This document shows positions 53,440 through 64,000 of a stretch of DNA of 64,000 nt, piece by piece. Source of the stretch: Agrobacterium vaccinii (lineage in GTDB: Bacteria > Pseudomonadota > Alphaproteobacteria > Rhizobiales > Rhizobiaceae); assembly GCF_021310995.1 (NCBI RefSeq), contig NZ_CP054150.1:1116001-1180000 (forward strand), given 5' to 3'. A model generated the notes under the pieces. The model ran no database searches. It was not told where the DNA came from and saw only the letters and a program-made list of their open reading frames with translations. Numbering within the stretch: the stretch's first letter is position 1; every line of letters begins with the position of its first letter. Position numbers and translations under genes: made by a program.

Positions 53440-53546
53440 GTTTCCGGGAGCTGTCTGCGCCTACGGCGTGGCAACAGTGTTCAGGTATACCAGGAATGAA
53501 TTTGGCTCTTTGCTCAATTGAGCGAAATGACGCCACTGAAATGCTA

Positions 53547-53574
53547 AAAGCCCGGCTCTGTCCGGGCTTTTTGT
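53547..53574 (+). terminator. Intrinsic terminator after hup
   Basis: AAAGCCCGG-CTCTGT-CCGGGCTTT followed by TTG and TTTTC, about 110 bases after hup. Confidence 0.88.
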
Positions 53575-53710
53575 TTTCAGGTGAGTTCCTGCTATCGATC
53601 TTTGATTACAATACGCCTCATATTCTTTAGCGCTTTCTGATTGTCATGCGCCCGTCACGTCCATGTCGCAAAAGCCATCATGCATTTTTCAATGCCATGA
53701 AGGGGATACC

Positions 53711-55909
53711 ATGACATTTCGCTTTTCCAGTGCCGCGCTTACCGCTGCCCTGTTTGCATCCGCCGCCTTTCCAGCCGCTGCCGAGCAGGTCTTTAACCGC
53801 GTCGCATCCTTTCCGGTCGCTCTCAATCTGCCCGCTGACAAGGACCAGAAAACGATAACCTCGGCGGAAATCGTCACTGCCAGTGAAGATGGCAACACGC
53901 TTGTCTACTCCGACAGCCCGCTTGGTGGCATCGGGTTCATCGACATCAAGGATGCCAAGGCCCCGAAGGCGCTTGGCGCGCTGATGATGGATGGCGAACC
54001 GACATCGGTTGCCGTGTCGGGCTCCAAGGTTCTTGCTGGCGTCAACACCTCCGAGAGCTACGTCAAACCATCGGGCAAGCTGGTGACGGTCGATATCGCC
54101 ACCCGCAAGATCGAAGCCAGTTGCGACCTTGGCGGTCAGCCGGACTCGGTTGCTATTTCTCCTGATAAGAGCTTCGTAGCGATTGCCATCGAAAACGAGC
54201 GCGACGAAGAGGTCAATGACGGCGCGCTTCCGCAAATGCCTGCCGGTTTCCTTGTCACGATCGGCCTGAAAGATGGCGCACCGGATTGCTCGACGCTGAA
54301 GAAGATCGATGTCACCGGCCTTGCCGAAATCTCCCCTGAAGATCCAGAGCCGGAATTCGTTTCCATCAATGCCAATGGCGAGATTGCTCTGACGCTTCAG
54401 GAAAACAACCACATCGTCATCATCGACGGCAAAAGCGGAAAAGTGACCAGCCACTTTTCCGCCGGTACGGTTGATCTGAAGGGCATCGACACCAAGACCG
54501 ATGGCCAGTTGAAATTCACAGACAGCCAGGATGCGCGCAAGCGCGAGCCGGACGCCGTGAAATGGCTGGACAATGACCGCATCGTCATCGCCAACGAGGG
54601 TGACTGGCAGGGCGGCTCACGTGGTTTCACCATTTTCGATAAGACCGGCAATCTTCTCTATGAAGCCAATTCGTCCTTCGAACATGCCGTCGCAGCGCTC
54701 GGCCACTACCCGGAAAAGCGTTCCAAGGCGAAGGGCATCGAGCCTGAAGGTCTTGAGACCGCGACGTTCGGTAATGATAAATATTTCTTCGTTCTGGCCG
54801 AGCGCGCATCCGTCGTTGGCGTTTACAAAGATACCGGCGGCCAGCCACAACTCACACAGATCCTGCCATCGGGCATTTCGCCGGAAGGTGCAGTCGCCAT
54901 TCCCTCCCGAAACCTGCTGGTGACAGCCAACGAGGCCGATCTGGTCGAGGATGGCGGCGCCCGCTCGCATGTGATGATTTATGAGCGTGCGGAAGGCGAG
55001 GCGGCTTATCCACAGCTCACCTCTGCCACCGTTGATGGCGCACCCATCGGTTGGGGCGCTCTTTCCGGCCTCGTTGGCGATGCGGACAAGGATGGTATTC
55101 TCTACGCAATCTCCGACTCGGTCTACGGCAACCAACCCTCGATCTACACCATCGACGCCACCAAGAAGCCTGCAGTGATCACCAGCGTTCTGCGCGTAAA
55201 GCGTGACGGTCAGCCTGCGCAAAAACTCGACATGGAAGGCATCACGCTGGATGGCAAGGGCGGCTTCTGGGTCGCATCCGAAGGCAACAGCGAAAAGCTC
55301 GTTCCGCACGCGCTTTACAACATCAATGCCAAAGGCGAGATCAAGGCCGAGATTGCTCTTCCAAAAGAATTGCTGGAAGGCGAAACCCGCTTCGGTTTCG
55401 AAGGCGTGACGTTGATCGGCAAGGGCGATGACGCAACGCTTTGGATGGCCGTTCAGCGCGAATGGGGCAAGGCTGAAAAAGGCAAGGTTAAGCTCGTCTC
55501 CTACAATCTGAAGTCCAAGGAGTGGGGTGCCGTGCACTATCAGCTTGATAAGACCGATGACGGCTGGGTCGGCCTATCCGAGATTACCGCGCACGGCGAC
55601 AACGTCTATATCGTCGAGCGCGATAACCAGATCGGTGACAAAGCTAAGATCAAGAAGCTCTACAGCGTCGCAATCGCTGACCTGAAGCCGGGCAAGATCG
55701 GTGGTGAACTGCCGCTCGTCAAAAAGACCGAAGTGCACGATTTCCTGCCGGACCTGAAAGCCCAGACCAACGGTTATGTCGTCGACAAGCTGGAAGGCTT
55801 CGCCTTCGACAAATCCGGCAAGGCGTTCGCTGTGACAGACAATGATGGCGTTGACGATTCGTCCGGTGAGACTTTGTTCTTCCCGGTCGATATCAAGGGG
55901 ACGCATTAA
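53711..55909 (+). CDS. Secreted phytase-like esterase-domain protein
   Basis: A 732-residue exported protein. ATG 53711 (AAGGGG upstream) gives the signal MTFRFSSAALTAALFASAAF cleaved near AAA/E. Residues ~25-300 are beta-propeller-like with repeated YSDSPLGGIGFIDIKD, PDSVAISPDKSFVAIAIEN. Residues ~370-730 resemble the esterase-like activity of phytase domain (GALSGLVGDADKDGILYAIS, DMEGITLDGKGGFWVASEGN, KLEGFAFDKSGKAFAVTDND). Predicted phosphoester hydrolase in the periplasm or outside; substrate not known. Confidence 0.85.
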   Translation: MTFRFSSAALTAALFASAAFPAAAEQVFNRVASFPVALNLPADKDQKTITSAEIVTASEDGNTLVYSDSPLGGIGFIDIKDAKAPKALGALMMDGEPTSVAVSGSKVLAGVNTSESYVKPSGKLVTVDIATRKIEASCDLGGQPDSVAISPDKSFVAIAIENERDEEVNDGALPQMPAGFLVTIGLKDGAPDCSTLKKIDVTGLAEISPEDPEPEFVSINANGEIALTLQENNHIVIIDGKSGKVTSHFSAGTVDLKGIDTKTDGQLKFTDSQDARKREPDAVKWLDNDRIVIANEGDWQGGSRGFTIFDKTGNLLYEANSSFEHAVAALGHYPEKRSKAKGIEPEGLETATFGNDKYFFVLAERASVVGVYKDTGGQPQLTQILPSGISPEGAVAIPSRNLLVTANEADLVEDGGARSHVMIYERAEGEAAYPQLTSATVDGAPIGWGALSGLVGDADKDGILYAISDSVYGNQPSIYTIDATKKPAVITSVLRVKRDGQPAQKLDMEGITLDGKGGFWVASEGNSEKLVPHALYNINAKGEIKAEIALPKELLEGETRFGFEGVTLIGKGDDATLWMAVQREWGKAEKGKVKLVSYNLKSKEWGAVHYQLDKTDDGWVGLSEITAHGDNVYIVERDNQIGDKAKIKKLYSVAIADLKPGKIGGELPLVKKTEVHDFLPDLKAQTNGYVVDKLEGFAFDKSGKAFAVTDNDGVDDSSGETLFFPVDIKGTH

Positions 55910-55982
55910 GCGCGAGGCGGATGGCCGGGATGTTGATATCTCGGCATCAGGACGACATGAGAAGTCAGCATTGATATTGAAG

Positions 55983-56013
55983 CGCTCGCAATCGACAGGT
56001 TGCGGGCGTTTTT
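55983..56013 (+). terminator. Intrinsic terminator after phytase-like gene
   Basis: CGCTCGCAA (55983-55991) pairs with TTGCGGGCG (56000-56008, one G-T), followed by TTTTT. Confidence 0.85.
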
Positions 56014-56096
56014 ATTGAGGGACATATTGTCACCACGCATTTTGGCAGCCACTGCTGCGCCGTCTATATTTGCAACAGATGCATTGGAATTCACGC

Positions 56097-56735
56097 ATGC
56101 TGAAGCTCGACCACCTTACAGTCATCGCCCCGACCTTGAGCGACGGGGTTTCGCATGTCGAAAATTGTCTCGGTGTCAGCGTGCCCTTCGTGACGAACCA
56201 CGAATATATGGGCACCCACAATCATCGCCTTCAGCTGGGAAATTCCATCTATCTCGAGATCGTGGCTCTCGATCCGGTTGGCAAAACGCCTGGTCGTGCG
56301 CGCTGGTTCGGTCTCGACAATCAGGAGAAAGTGAGAGCAGACTGGAATGAAGGGCGCCGTTTACGAGGATGGGTTGCCAATACGAATGCGATCGATCCTG
56401 TCGTTGCACGGCATGGCGCAATTCTGGGCGAAAAGGTCTCGCTGCCGGATGACGATCCAACTTTCGACTTCGCCATTCCCAGGGATGGTGCACTCCCTTT
56501 GGACGGCGTCGCTCCCTCAGTGATCGACCATTGGGGAGACGACGCCTATGTGGCCTTAATTCCCGATCTGGGCGCGCGACTTCGCTCTCTCACACTTGAG
56601 CATCCCGACCCTGCCAGCATCGGGGCCCTTTACCGCGAACTGGGAGTCGATCATCCACCGATTATTGTTCAAAGTCCGTCAATCCGCTACCGCGCCCTCA
56701 TCGACACACCCAGTGGATTGCGAGAGCTGACCTGA
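56097..56735 (+). CDS. VOC/glyoxalase-like protein
   Basis: A 212-residue protein of the glyoxalase-like VOC type: MLKLDHLTVIAPTLSDGVSH, then THNHRLQLGNSIYLEIVALD with His/Glu metal-ligand candidates and a C-terminal half with LIPDLGARLRSLTLEHPDPA. Single-domain proteins of this subfamily are mostly uncharacterised. ATG 56097 matches the family start. Confidence 0.82.
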   Translation: MLKLDHLTVIAPTLSDGVSHVENCLGVSVPFVTNHEYMGTHNHRLQLGNSIYLEIVALDPVGKTPGRARWFGLDNQEKVRADWNEGRRLRGWVANTNAIDPVVARHGAILGEKVSLPDDDPTFDFAIPRDGALPLDGVAPSVIDHWGDDAYVALIPDLGARLRSLTLEHPDPASIGALYRELGVDHPPIIVQSPSIRYRALIDTPSGLRELT

Positions 56736-56763
56736 ACCGGAAGAAACTCGAGGGACAGAATAT

Positions 56764-57201
56764 TTGCCAATACGAATTGAGATAGAAAGCCAGCCCCATG
56801 AGCAAGACCAGCGTCGCATCGATGACGGGCTGGACATATTCAATTTCGCAAAAGCCGGGCCGGACAATCCGCAGGATTTATGGGTTATGGCGCGGGACGC
56901 CAACGAAAGCCTGATCGGCGGCCTGAAAGGGCGTTCAACCTATGCCTGGCTTTTTATCGACTGGCTGTGGGTTTCATCCGAGGTGCGGGGGCAGGGCGTC
57001 GGCGCGAAACTCATGAAGAAGGCAGAGGATGCCGCGCAGCAACGTAAATGCCTTGGCGCTTACGTGTCTACGTTCAGTTTCCAGGCACCGGAATTTTATC
57101 GTCGGATCGGCTATGAGGATTTTGGACGAATCGAGGACTTTCCGGTCGGCCACGCCTGCATTTGGCTCAAAAAGACTTTTAACCAGCCAGAAAACGCGTG
57201 A
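56764..57201 (+). CDS. GNAT acetyltransferase
   Basis: A 145-residue N-acetyltransferase from TTG 56764. Acetyl-CoA motif is VSSEVRGQGVGAKLMKKAED (RGQGVG pyrophosphate loop), followed by VSTFSFQAPEFYRRIGYEDF. Substrate unknown. It starts 28 bases after the VOC gene and may be cotranscribed. Confidence 0.9.
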   Translation: MPIRIEIESQPHEQDQRRIDDGLDIFNFAKAGPDNPQDLWVMARDANESLIGGLKGRSTYAWLFIDWLWVSSEVRGQGVGAKLMKKAEDAAQQRKCLGAYVSTFSFQAPEFYRRIGYEDFGRIEDFPVGHACIWLKKTFNQPENA

Positions 57202-57228
57202 GGCCCGCTTGGAAGGATAGTGTCAGGT

Positions 57229-57249
57229 GCCGGGTGTGCAACACCCGGC
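57229..57249. terminator. Bidirectional hairpin between convergent genes
   Basis: GCCGGGTGT-GCA-ACACCCGGC, a 9-bp stem with a 3-base loop, lies between the GNAT and gci stops. T-runs are poor on both sides; it may still block read-through. Confidence 0.6.
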
Positions 57250-57255
57250 CTCTCG

Positions 57256-59376
<2,121 letters not shown>

Positions 59377-59580
59377 GGAAAATTTGATTGATGGCTTTTG
59401 TCCCAAAGATACCTGTACAGAGCGGCATGATGCGCCTTTAGAGACACATCCAAGCTGACCGCAACATGAGGGTCTTGAATATCGCCCGCCGCCTAGCGTA
59501 GACATAAGATAACAGAGGAATTTACGTATGACCACAGGCCGAATAGCGCCGAGGACATACGGGAGAATCGAGGAGGAAAC

Positions 59581-60381
59581 ATGCTGAAGACACTGTTGTT
59601 GACGGGGGCTGCGGGTGGCGTAGGCAAAGCGATTCGCCCGCTGCTGAAGGACATCGCCGAAACGGTCGTGCTATCCGACATGGTCGAGATCACCGATCTG
59701 GCGGCACATGAAAGTTTCGTGCAATGCGATCTTTCCAACCGGGCCGAGGTCGATAAGGCCGTATCTGGTGTGGATGGCATCATCCATCTCGGCGGCATTT
59801 CAGTGGAGAAGCCGTTCGAACTGATCCTCAAGGGCAACATCGAGGGGGTCTACAACCTCTATGAAGCGGCGCGGCACAATGGTCAGCCGCGTATCATCTT
59901 TGCCAGCTCTAATCATACGATTGGTTATCACCGCCGCGACGAGAGGCTGGACGGAAACTCGCTCATGCGTCCCGATTCGCTCTATGGCGTTTCGAAATGC
60001 TTCGGTGAAAATCTGGCCAGCTTCTATTTCGACAAATTCGGGCAGGAAACACTGTCGGTGCGCATCGGTTCGCTGACCCCAAAGCCGCAAACCACACGCA
60101 TGCTGGCGACGTGGCTGAGCGCCGGTGATTTCGTGTCGCTTTGCGCGCGTGGTTTCGAGGCGCCAAGGCTCGGCAATGCCGTGGTATACGGCGCGTCTAA
60201 CAACGATGACAGCTGGTGGGACAATGGCGGCGCGGCGTTCCTGGGTTGGAAGCCGCAGGACAACTCGGCGAAGTGGCGCGCCGAGGTGCTGAGCGAAGCC
60301 GGAAAAGAGGACCCGAAAGATCCAGCCCATATCTATCAAGGTGGTGCTTTCACCAAGCTTGGACATCCGGCGGACGGTTGA
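59581..60381 (+). CDS. udh: Uronate dehydrogenase
   Basis: A 266-residue SDR/epimerase-type enzyme very similar to Agrobacterium Udh. NAD site is LLTGAAGGVGKAIRPL, HLGGISVEKPFELILKGNI is a family signature, Ser/Tyr-Lys catalytic residues are in IIFASSNHTIGYH and LYGVSKCFGENLAS. It oxidises galacturonate or glucuronate to the aldarolactone, the substrate of Gci. AGGAGG precedes the ATG. Divergent from kdgD-gci. Confidence 0.93.
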   Translation: MLKTLLLTGAAGGVGKAIRPLLKDIAETVVLSDMVEITDLAAHESFVQCDLSNRAEVDKAVSGVDGIIHLGGISVEKPFELILKGNIEGVYNLYEAARHNGQPRIIFASSNHTIGYHRRDERLDGNSLMRPDSLYGVSKCFGENLASFYFDKFGQETLSVRIGSLTPKPQTTRMLATWLSAGDFVSLCARGFEAPRLGNAVVYGASNNDDSWWDNGGAAFLGWKPQDNSAKWRAEVLSEAGKEDPKDPAHIYQGGAFTKLGHPADG

Positions 60382-60421
60382 TAGCGGGCTTCAAGGGGGA
60401 GGGAATTGCCGGGGTGCGATG

Positions 60422-60526
60422 CTACTTCGGCTTATCCTGGTTCTCTGAGTCGTATTGCACCCAGCGGAAAAAGAAGTAGATCGGCAGCGCAATCAGCGCC
60501 AGCGTGACGATTGAGTTCGCAAACAT
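60422..60526 (-). CDS. 34-residue small membrane protein
   Basis: ATG 60526 (GGGATG weak site) encodes MFANSIVTLALIALPIYFFF and a short RWVQYDSENQDKPK tail: one transmembrane helix with a charged end. It fills part of the udh-lanC gap. The Trp/Tyr and Lys-rich ending looks like real small-protein design, but no family is known to me. It lacks Cys, so it is not a lanthipeptide precursor candidate. Confidence 0.5.
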   Translation of the reverse strand: MFANSIVTLALIALPIYFFFRWVQYDSENQDKPK

Positions 60527-60620
60527 GGTTCATCCCATAGCAACGCGGCTTCATCATGAAGTCGACGGGATGATTATGAGCGACCAATTATTGAGAAATA
60601 TTGAATCTAACGGGTAAAAT

Positions 60621-60644
60621 CATGGGGCGGGCGAGAGCCCCATG
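60621..60644 (-). terminator. Hairpin downstream of lanC-like operon
   Basis: CATGGGGC and GCCCCATG form an 8-bp stem with an 8-base loop; on the minus strand it is followed by ATTTTAC. It is a probable terminator of the LanC/HopA1/kinase operon. Confidence 0.6.
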
Positions 60645-60739
60645 TCCTGAGATAGTACATTTGCACAACAAGTCGAAAAGATCGTTAATAAGACGTTACT
60701 CCGCTTGCTCGGCCTTTCCGCATCCGGCACGCATCCGCG

Positions 60740-62020
60740 TCAGGGCTTCAAAAGCAGCATAGAAGGCAATGTTTGCCGCTCCATCAGCCGCAGAAAGAAG
60801 TAGCCGATGCCTGCCTTGCCCATCAGCAGTCCCGGAGCTTCGCCCCTTTGCTGCACACCGCAGGGCAGCGGCAACTCCGAGTCCAGAAAATTCTCGATGA
60901 TGAAGTGACCGACCTGATCGGCATGAACCGCGACATCGTCACGATTCAGTTGGACGCCAGCAGACAACACGAAGTCCGCGATTCCAGTCAGTCCATGGCA
61001 CAGGCACAGATCCATCGCTTGCAGTGAAACCCCAGATGTCAGCAAGCGCGACGCGTCCTGAAGCGCCACATTCACCTCGCCCGCGGCGACTTCGTCATCC
61101 GGCATCAGTTCCATGAGGCGCAATCGGGTCAGCCCGATGCCGACAGAGCCTGCGCACCACGTGCAATTGCAGCGAGGCGTGAGGGTTGCAGCGCCAGCCG
61201 TGATCGTATCCACGCGAAAATCGGGCCACCCCTGGCTCGCGGCATCGAACCAGCTTCTTTCGTATCGCAATGCTTCCTGCGCACCGTGCAGCAACGCTTC
61301 GTTACCATCCACCGCATGCGCCTCCAAAAGCGCCATCGCCATGCCGGAAACACCATGGGCGTAACCGAGGAGATTGCGATGTTTCGGCATGAGCGATGGC
61401 CATGACAGGCCCTGGGCATCCAGCACCCCCGCGGTCAGCAATCGCTCGGCGTGGCTCACTGCCGCCGCTGTCAATTCGGGGCGTGCATACCGTTTGCCCA
61501 GATGCAGCAAAGCAGGCACTGCGCTGGCGCAGCCCGCAATCACATCCAGCGCGTCGTCCGCAAAGGGCAGGTCCGCGTCATGTCCGGCCAGCGCCAGCCC
61601 CTGTTCGACCCATTCGAGCCTGTCTAGTGCGCTACCTGCTTCACACAAAAAGTAGGCCGCACCCAGACTGCCGGTGTAGAAGCTGCGTTGCGATGATTCG
61701 GCGAAATCTGGCAACCGCGCCTGTACCTGGCGAACTGCACCTTCGATTGTTGCGTTAAGGCGCCGCGACGGTGCGTGAACCGCCAAGCGTGCCAGAAAAA
61801 GGGCAATACCGGCAACCCCGTCATAAAGCGACGTCGTCGCCGTGCGGTAGGCTGTCGTGGCGCTGCCGTCGGCAACGGTCATGGCCCATCCCATCCACGT
61901 GCAGCGGTCCTCATGCCACAAAGCGTCACGGCACAGTTGCGTGCCAATGCGGTTCGCAGCGTCGAGAAAACCATGCTGGCTTCGTGCGTTGCTGGTATCC
62001 GGAACTGTCATCACGCTCAT
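60740..62020 (-). CDS. LanC-family lanthionine cyclase-like protein
   Basis: A 426-residue alpha-toroid LanC protein. Zinc ligands are present: Cys in CNCTWCAGSVGIG, and CysHis in DLCLCHGLTGIADFVL. The inner-barrel GxxG repeats are visible as LYDGVAGIALFLAR, YTGSLGAAYFL, GYAHGVSGMAMALLE and LLMGKAGIGYFFLRL. It should catalyse or assist Cys addition to dehydroamino acids. Start 62020 has AAGGA; ATG 62011 has GGAG. Last gene of the trio, 14 bases after the HopA1-like gene. No LanM/LanB dehydratase domain is fused. Confidence 0.88.
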   Translation of the reverse strand: MSVMTVPDTSNARSQHGFLDAANRIGTQLCRDALWHEDRCTWMGWAMTVADGSATTAYRTATTSLYDGVAGIALFLARLAVHAPSRRLNATIEGAVRQVQARLPDFAESSQRSFYTGSLGAAYFLCEAGSALDRLEWVEQGLALAGHDADLPFADDALDVIAGCASAVPALLHLGKRYARPELTAAAVSHAERLLTAGVLDAQGLSWPSLMPKHRNLLGYAHGVSGMAMALLEAHAVDGNEALLHGAQEALRYERSWFDAASQGWPDFRVDTITAGAATLTPRCNCTWCAGSVGIGLTRLRLMELMPDDEVAAGEVNVALQDASRLLTSGVSLQAMDLCLCHGLTGIADFVLSAGVQLNRDDVAVHADQVGHFIIENFLDSELPLPCGVQQRGEAPGLLMGKAGIGYFFLRLMERQTLPSMLLLKP

Positions 62021-62034
62021 CTCCAGAATTCCTT

Positions 62035-63093
62035 TCAGACGGGATAGGTATATAGGTCGCTGTTTCCGGCGCTCAGATGCGGTGCGGTCAACGAAAGACC
62101 GGCCTCGGCAAAGCGCTTTTCGAGATAGTCCAGCCGCGTTTCCACCGACTGACTGCCCGCCGCCCAGGCGCGCACGATCGCGTCGGCCATCAGCATGGTG
62201 CGGACCTGTCCGAAGCTCATGCCATAGCCAGGATCATCCGCCCCACCTACGCCACCGGTCAGTGATTTCGAAAACAGGGGCACGTCTGCTCCAATATCCG
62301 GTGCCGTCTCTACAAACGCATCGCGCAGCAGCGCGAGCATGAACGGCAGGTGCCTGCGCGCAAGGTAGAACACGGTGCTGTCCGTGCGGTCGTAAGTGGA
62401 AGGGTCCAGCAGTGTTTTCGCGCGAAACGGCACCGCGTAACCATTCAAAAGCCCCGCCAACAGCGCCATCAAAGACACGACCGTTTCTGGTCTTGTGTTG
62501 AGATAAAGCCGTGCCAGCGCGGCATCGTCATGATCGCAATGCGGCACATGCCCGGTGATGTGGTAAAAGGCCGACTGAACCTGTGATGACGCCAGTGGCA
62601 GCAGGATCGAGACATTGCTGTTGACCTGCACAGGGCCAGGCGAAGAAAGAGTGAAGGCGCCAGGAAGAACGTGGCGACAGCAATCGCCCTTGCGCACGTG
62701 GATCGCACCACTCGCATCCGTCTTGTAGACCTGCCACTGCTGAGACCAGCGTGAGCCCTCCGGGAATGCAGCGCGAAGCTGCGATAGCAGGTCGACATCC
62801 GTTGCCATGTTCTTCGGTGCGGGCGGGTCTGGAGTAAAGGGCCGCGCATAGGCCGCATCGTAAAGCGCTGGCCACAGGGCCTCCGAAAGCCGGGTCGTCA
62901 CAGGCTTTGGTGGTTCCGACGGTGCGGCGGGCGGGAGCGTCACCACAGGTCGGTTGCCTATCCTGAACTGCCCCAGATTGATGATTTTGACCGCGCCGAG
63001 AATGTCAGCCAGCGATGGCTGCAACTGCGTTGGCAGGGTGATGGGCTGTGTGCGGGTTGCGACGAATGTTCGATCAATGGCGTTCATCATCAT
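62035..63093 (-). CDS. HopA1-family protein (class V lanthipeptide lyase-like)
   Basis: A 352-residue protein with the HopA1 pattern: ARPFTPDPPAPKN, RKGDCCRHVLPGAFT, LARLYLNTRPETVVSLMALL, VPFRAKTLLDPSTYDRTDST, VFYLARRH and PLFSKSLTGGVGGADDPGYG. HopA1-type proteins serve as the phospho-Ser/Thr lyase component in class V lanthipeptide systems, whereas the type III effector HopA1 itself is a Pseudomonas virulence protein. No secretion gene is near, and it lies between kinase and LanC, supporting the RiPP role. ATG 63093 overlaps the kinase stop (ATGA). Confidence 0.8.
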   Translation of the reverse strand: MMMNAIDRTFVATRTQPITLPTQLQPSLADILGAVKIINLGQFRIGNRPVVTLPPAAPSEPPKPVTTRLSEALWPALYDAAYARPFTPDPPAPKNMATDVDLLSQLRAAFPEGSRWSQQWQVYKTDASGAIHVRKGDCCRHVLPGAFTLSSPGPVQVNSNVSILLPLASSQVQSAFYHITGHVPHCDHDDAALARLYLNTRPETVVSLMALLAGLLNGYAVPFRAKTLLDPSTYDRTDSTVFYLARRHLPFMLALLRDAFVETAPDIGADVPLFSKSLTGGVGGADDPGYGMSFGQVRTMLMADAIVRAWAAGSQSVETRLDYLEKRFAEAGLSLTAPHLSAGNSDLYTYPV

Positions 63094-64000
63094 GCTCCGG
63101 GGTCTGCGAGGCCGAACAGTTGCTGCACGGCACTGCGCGGATCGTTGAAAATGCTGGTTGCCGTGCGGATGGCGAGAACCGCCGAGGCCGAAATCTCCGG
63201 TGTCGCCTGCGCGATTTCATAAGCCGTGAGATCGAGCCGCGCCGCTGCGAAACGGGCGCATCGGTCTTTCGCTTGCACCTGCTGTTGCGCTGTCAGTGAG
63301 AATGCTGCGGTGTAGGCGGTCCAGAACGCTTTGCAGCATGCCTGTGCACGTGCGATGTCTTCCGTCGGTGCCGGGCCAAGGAATTGTCCCTGCGCGGAAA
63401 AGCGCCCAACGATGACGGGTTGCATGAAGCTTGCGAGCACGCACGCCACGTCCCACGCGGCATCCCCAAGGTCCGCCAGTTCCCAGTCTATCAGTTGAAC
63501 ACTCGCCTTGGCGTTTTCATCCGGCTGAGAAACGAGGAAGTTTTCCCATTTCAGATCGCCATGAATGAGACAGCCGCGCTGCCATTCGGCTTTCAGCAGT
63601 GCCATATGCGCTTTTAATCCCGGCTCCTTGCGAACAGCCGCCAGAACACCCTTTGCACCACCGCTCATGTTCGGCATCATCGTTTCGCCAAAATCGGAAA
63701 AGCTCAGTATCCATGGTGGCTGCACTGGGAACACACCCTGTTTCGCAGCAGTGCCCAGAATGTCGGTCGCGTGGCCGTGGCATGTGGATAGCAGGGTGCC
63801 CAGTTGCGTCGCAATGTCCTCCATCGCGCCAGCAACCGCTGAAACCCGCATTTGATAAAAAGTAAGGCTTTGCGAATTCGGCACCAGATCGACCGCCAGC
63901 AAATGCCGGGTCTTATCGTAATGGCGAATCTGCGGCATGAGCGCTTTCAGGTCCGCAGTCGAAACACCGCTGTCTGCCAGTGCGTAAAGCGTTGCCTCGC
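63090..64000 (-). CDS. APH-fold kinase, partial (5' end beyond window)
   Basis: The frame is open to the window edge, upstream of the internal Met at 63938, so about the last 302 residues are seen. The catalytic loop is CLIHGDLKWENFLVSQPDEN and the DFG-equivalent is VQLIDWELADLGDAAWDVAC, both intact. The N-lobe and true start lie past 64000. Together with the HopA1-like and LanC genes it matches the kinase of class V lanthipeptide systems that phosphorylates Ser/Thr of the precursor. Alone it would be called aminoglycoside phosphotransferase family. Confidence 0.8.
   Translation of the reverse strand, partial: EATLYALADSGVSTADLKALMPQIRHYDKTRHLLAVDLVPNSQSLTFYQMRVSAVAGAMEDIATQLGTLLSTCHGHATDILGTAAKQGVFPVQPPWILSFSDFGETMMPNMSGGAKGVLAAVRKEPGLKAHMALLKAEWQRGCLIHGDLKWENFLVSQPDENAKASVQLIDWELADLGDAAWDVACVLASFMQPVIVGRFSAQGQFLGPAPTEDIARAQACCKAFWTAYTAAFSLTAQQQVQAKDRCARFAAARLDLTAYEIAQATPEISASAVLAIRTATSIFNDPRSAVQQLFGLADPGA

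Noticed and set aside
54617..55537. 306-codon minus-strand ORF inside the phytase-like gene
   Set aside because: Shadow frame with no ribosome site; the sense protein has a signal peptide and domain pattern.
62035..63093. Type III secretion effector HopA1
   Set aside because: No secretion genes or chaperone nearby; the kinase and LanC neighbours favour a RiPP-enzyme role.

Overview
The window looks like a chromosomal segment of an Agrobacterium/Rhizobium-group alphaproteobacterium. The evidence is the clpP-clpX-lon-hup order, rplM-rpsI, a type 2 argC, ctaA, a uronate-oxidation cluster whose proteins closely resemble the Agrobacterium enzymes as I remember them, and a GTTC-N7-GTTC LexA box. 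All functional names come from reading the sequence; no database search was run.

Positions 1 to about 28-29.6 kb are the right-hand part of a lambda-like siphovirus prophage with HK97-type head genes. The left end lies outside the window. Plus-strand order is: terminase (partial), portal, S49 maturation protease, capsid, Ig-domain protein, connector, adaptor, gp10-like, tail terminator, tail tube, tail assembly chaperone (with a -1 frameshift site), tape measure, distal tail proteins, gpJ-like tip protein, fibres, endolysin, nested Rz/Rz1 spanins and a holin-like protein, ending in a strong terminator (19945-19978). Beyond it sits low-GC cargo: a polysaccharide pyruvyltransferase-like gene and a ParB-like/methyltransferase fusion. 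Next is a minus-strand operon of SRAP plus small Cys-rich proteins behind a LexA box, then a hypothetical gene, a putative excisionase, the integrase, an XRE repressor with palindromic operators, and a three-gene early operon. A tRNA-like element, two inverted-repeat or terminator structures and a TIR-like gene follow, before an intact tRNA-Pro(GGG) at 29.6 kb. That tRNA is a plausible but unproven attachment site.

From 29.7 kb the sequence is ordinary chromosome. It carries an initiating polyprenyl-phosphate sugar transferase, a Wza-type export lipoprotein and a degenerate ParA-like protein (polysaccharide synthesis and export); DUF2842; ctaA; an APH(6)-like kinase overlapping argC; rpsI-rplM; an EamA transporter; a CoA-binding protein; metY with a pseudoknot-like leader; a cupin; a P450; ggt; a diguanylate cyclase; clpP, clpX, lon and hup; a phytase-like protein; a VOC protein and a GNAT. 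From 57.2 to 60.4 kb, udh, gci and kdgD form an oxidative galacturonate/glucuronate route.

The most unusual locus is at the right edge (60740-64000, minus strand): an APH-fold kinase (cut by the window end), a HopA1-family protein and a LanC cyclase in one tightly spaced operon. This is the split enzyme set associated with class V lanthipeptides, here in an alphaproteobacterium. No precursor peptide is visible, so it is probably beyond 64000 or elsewhere.
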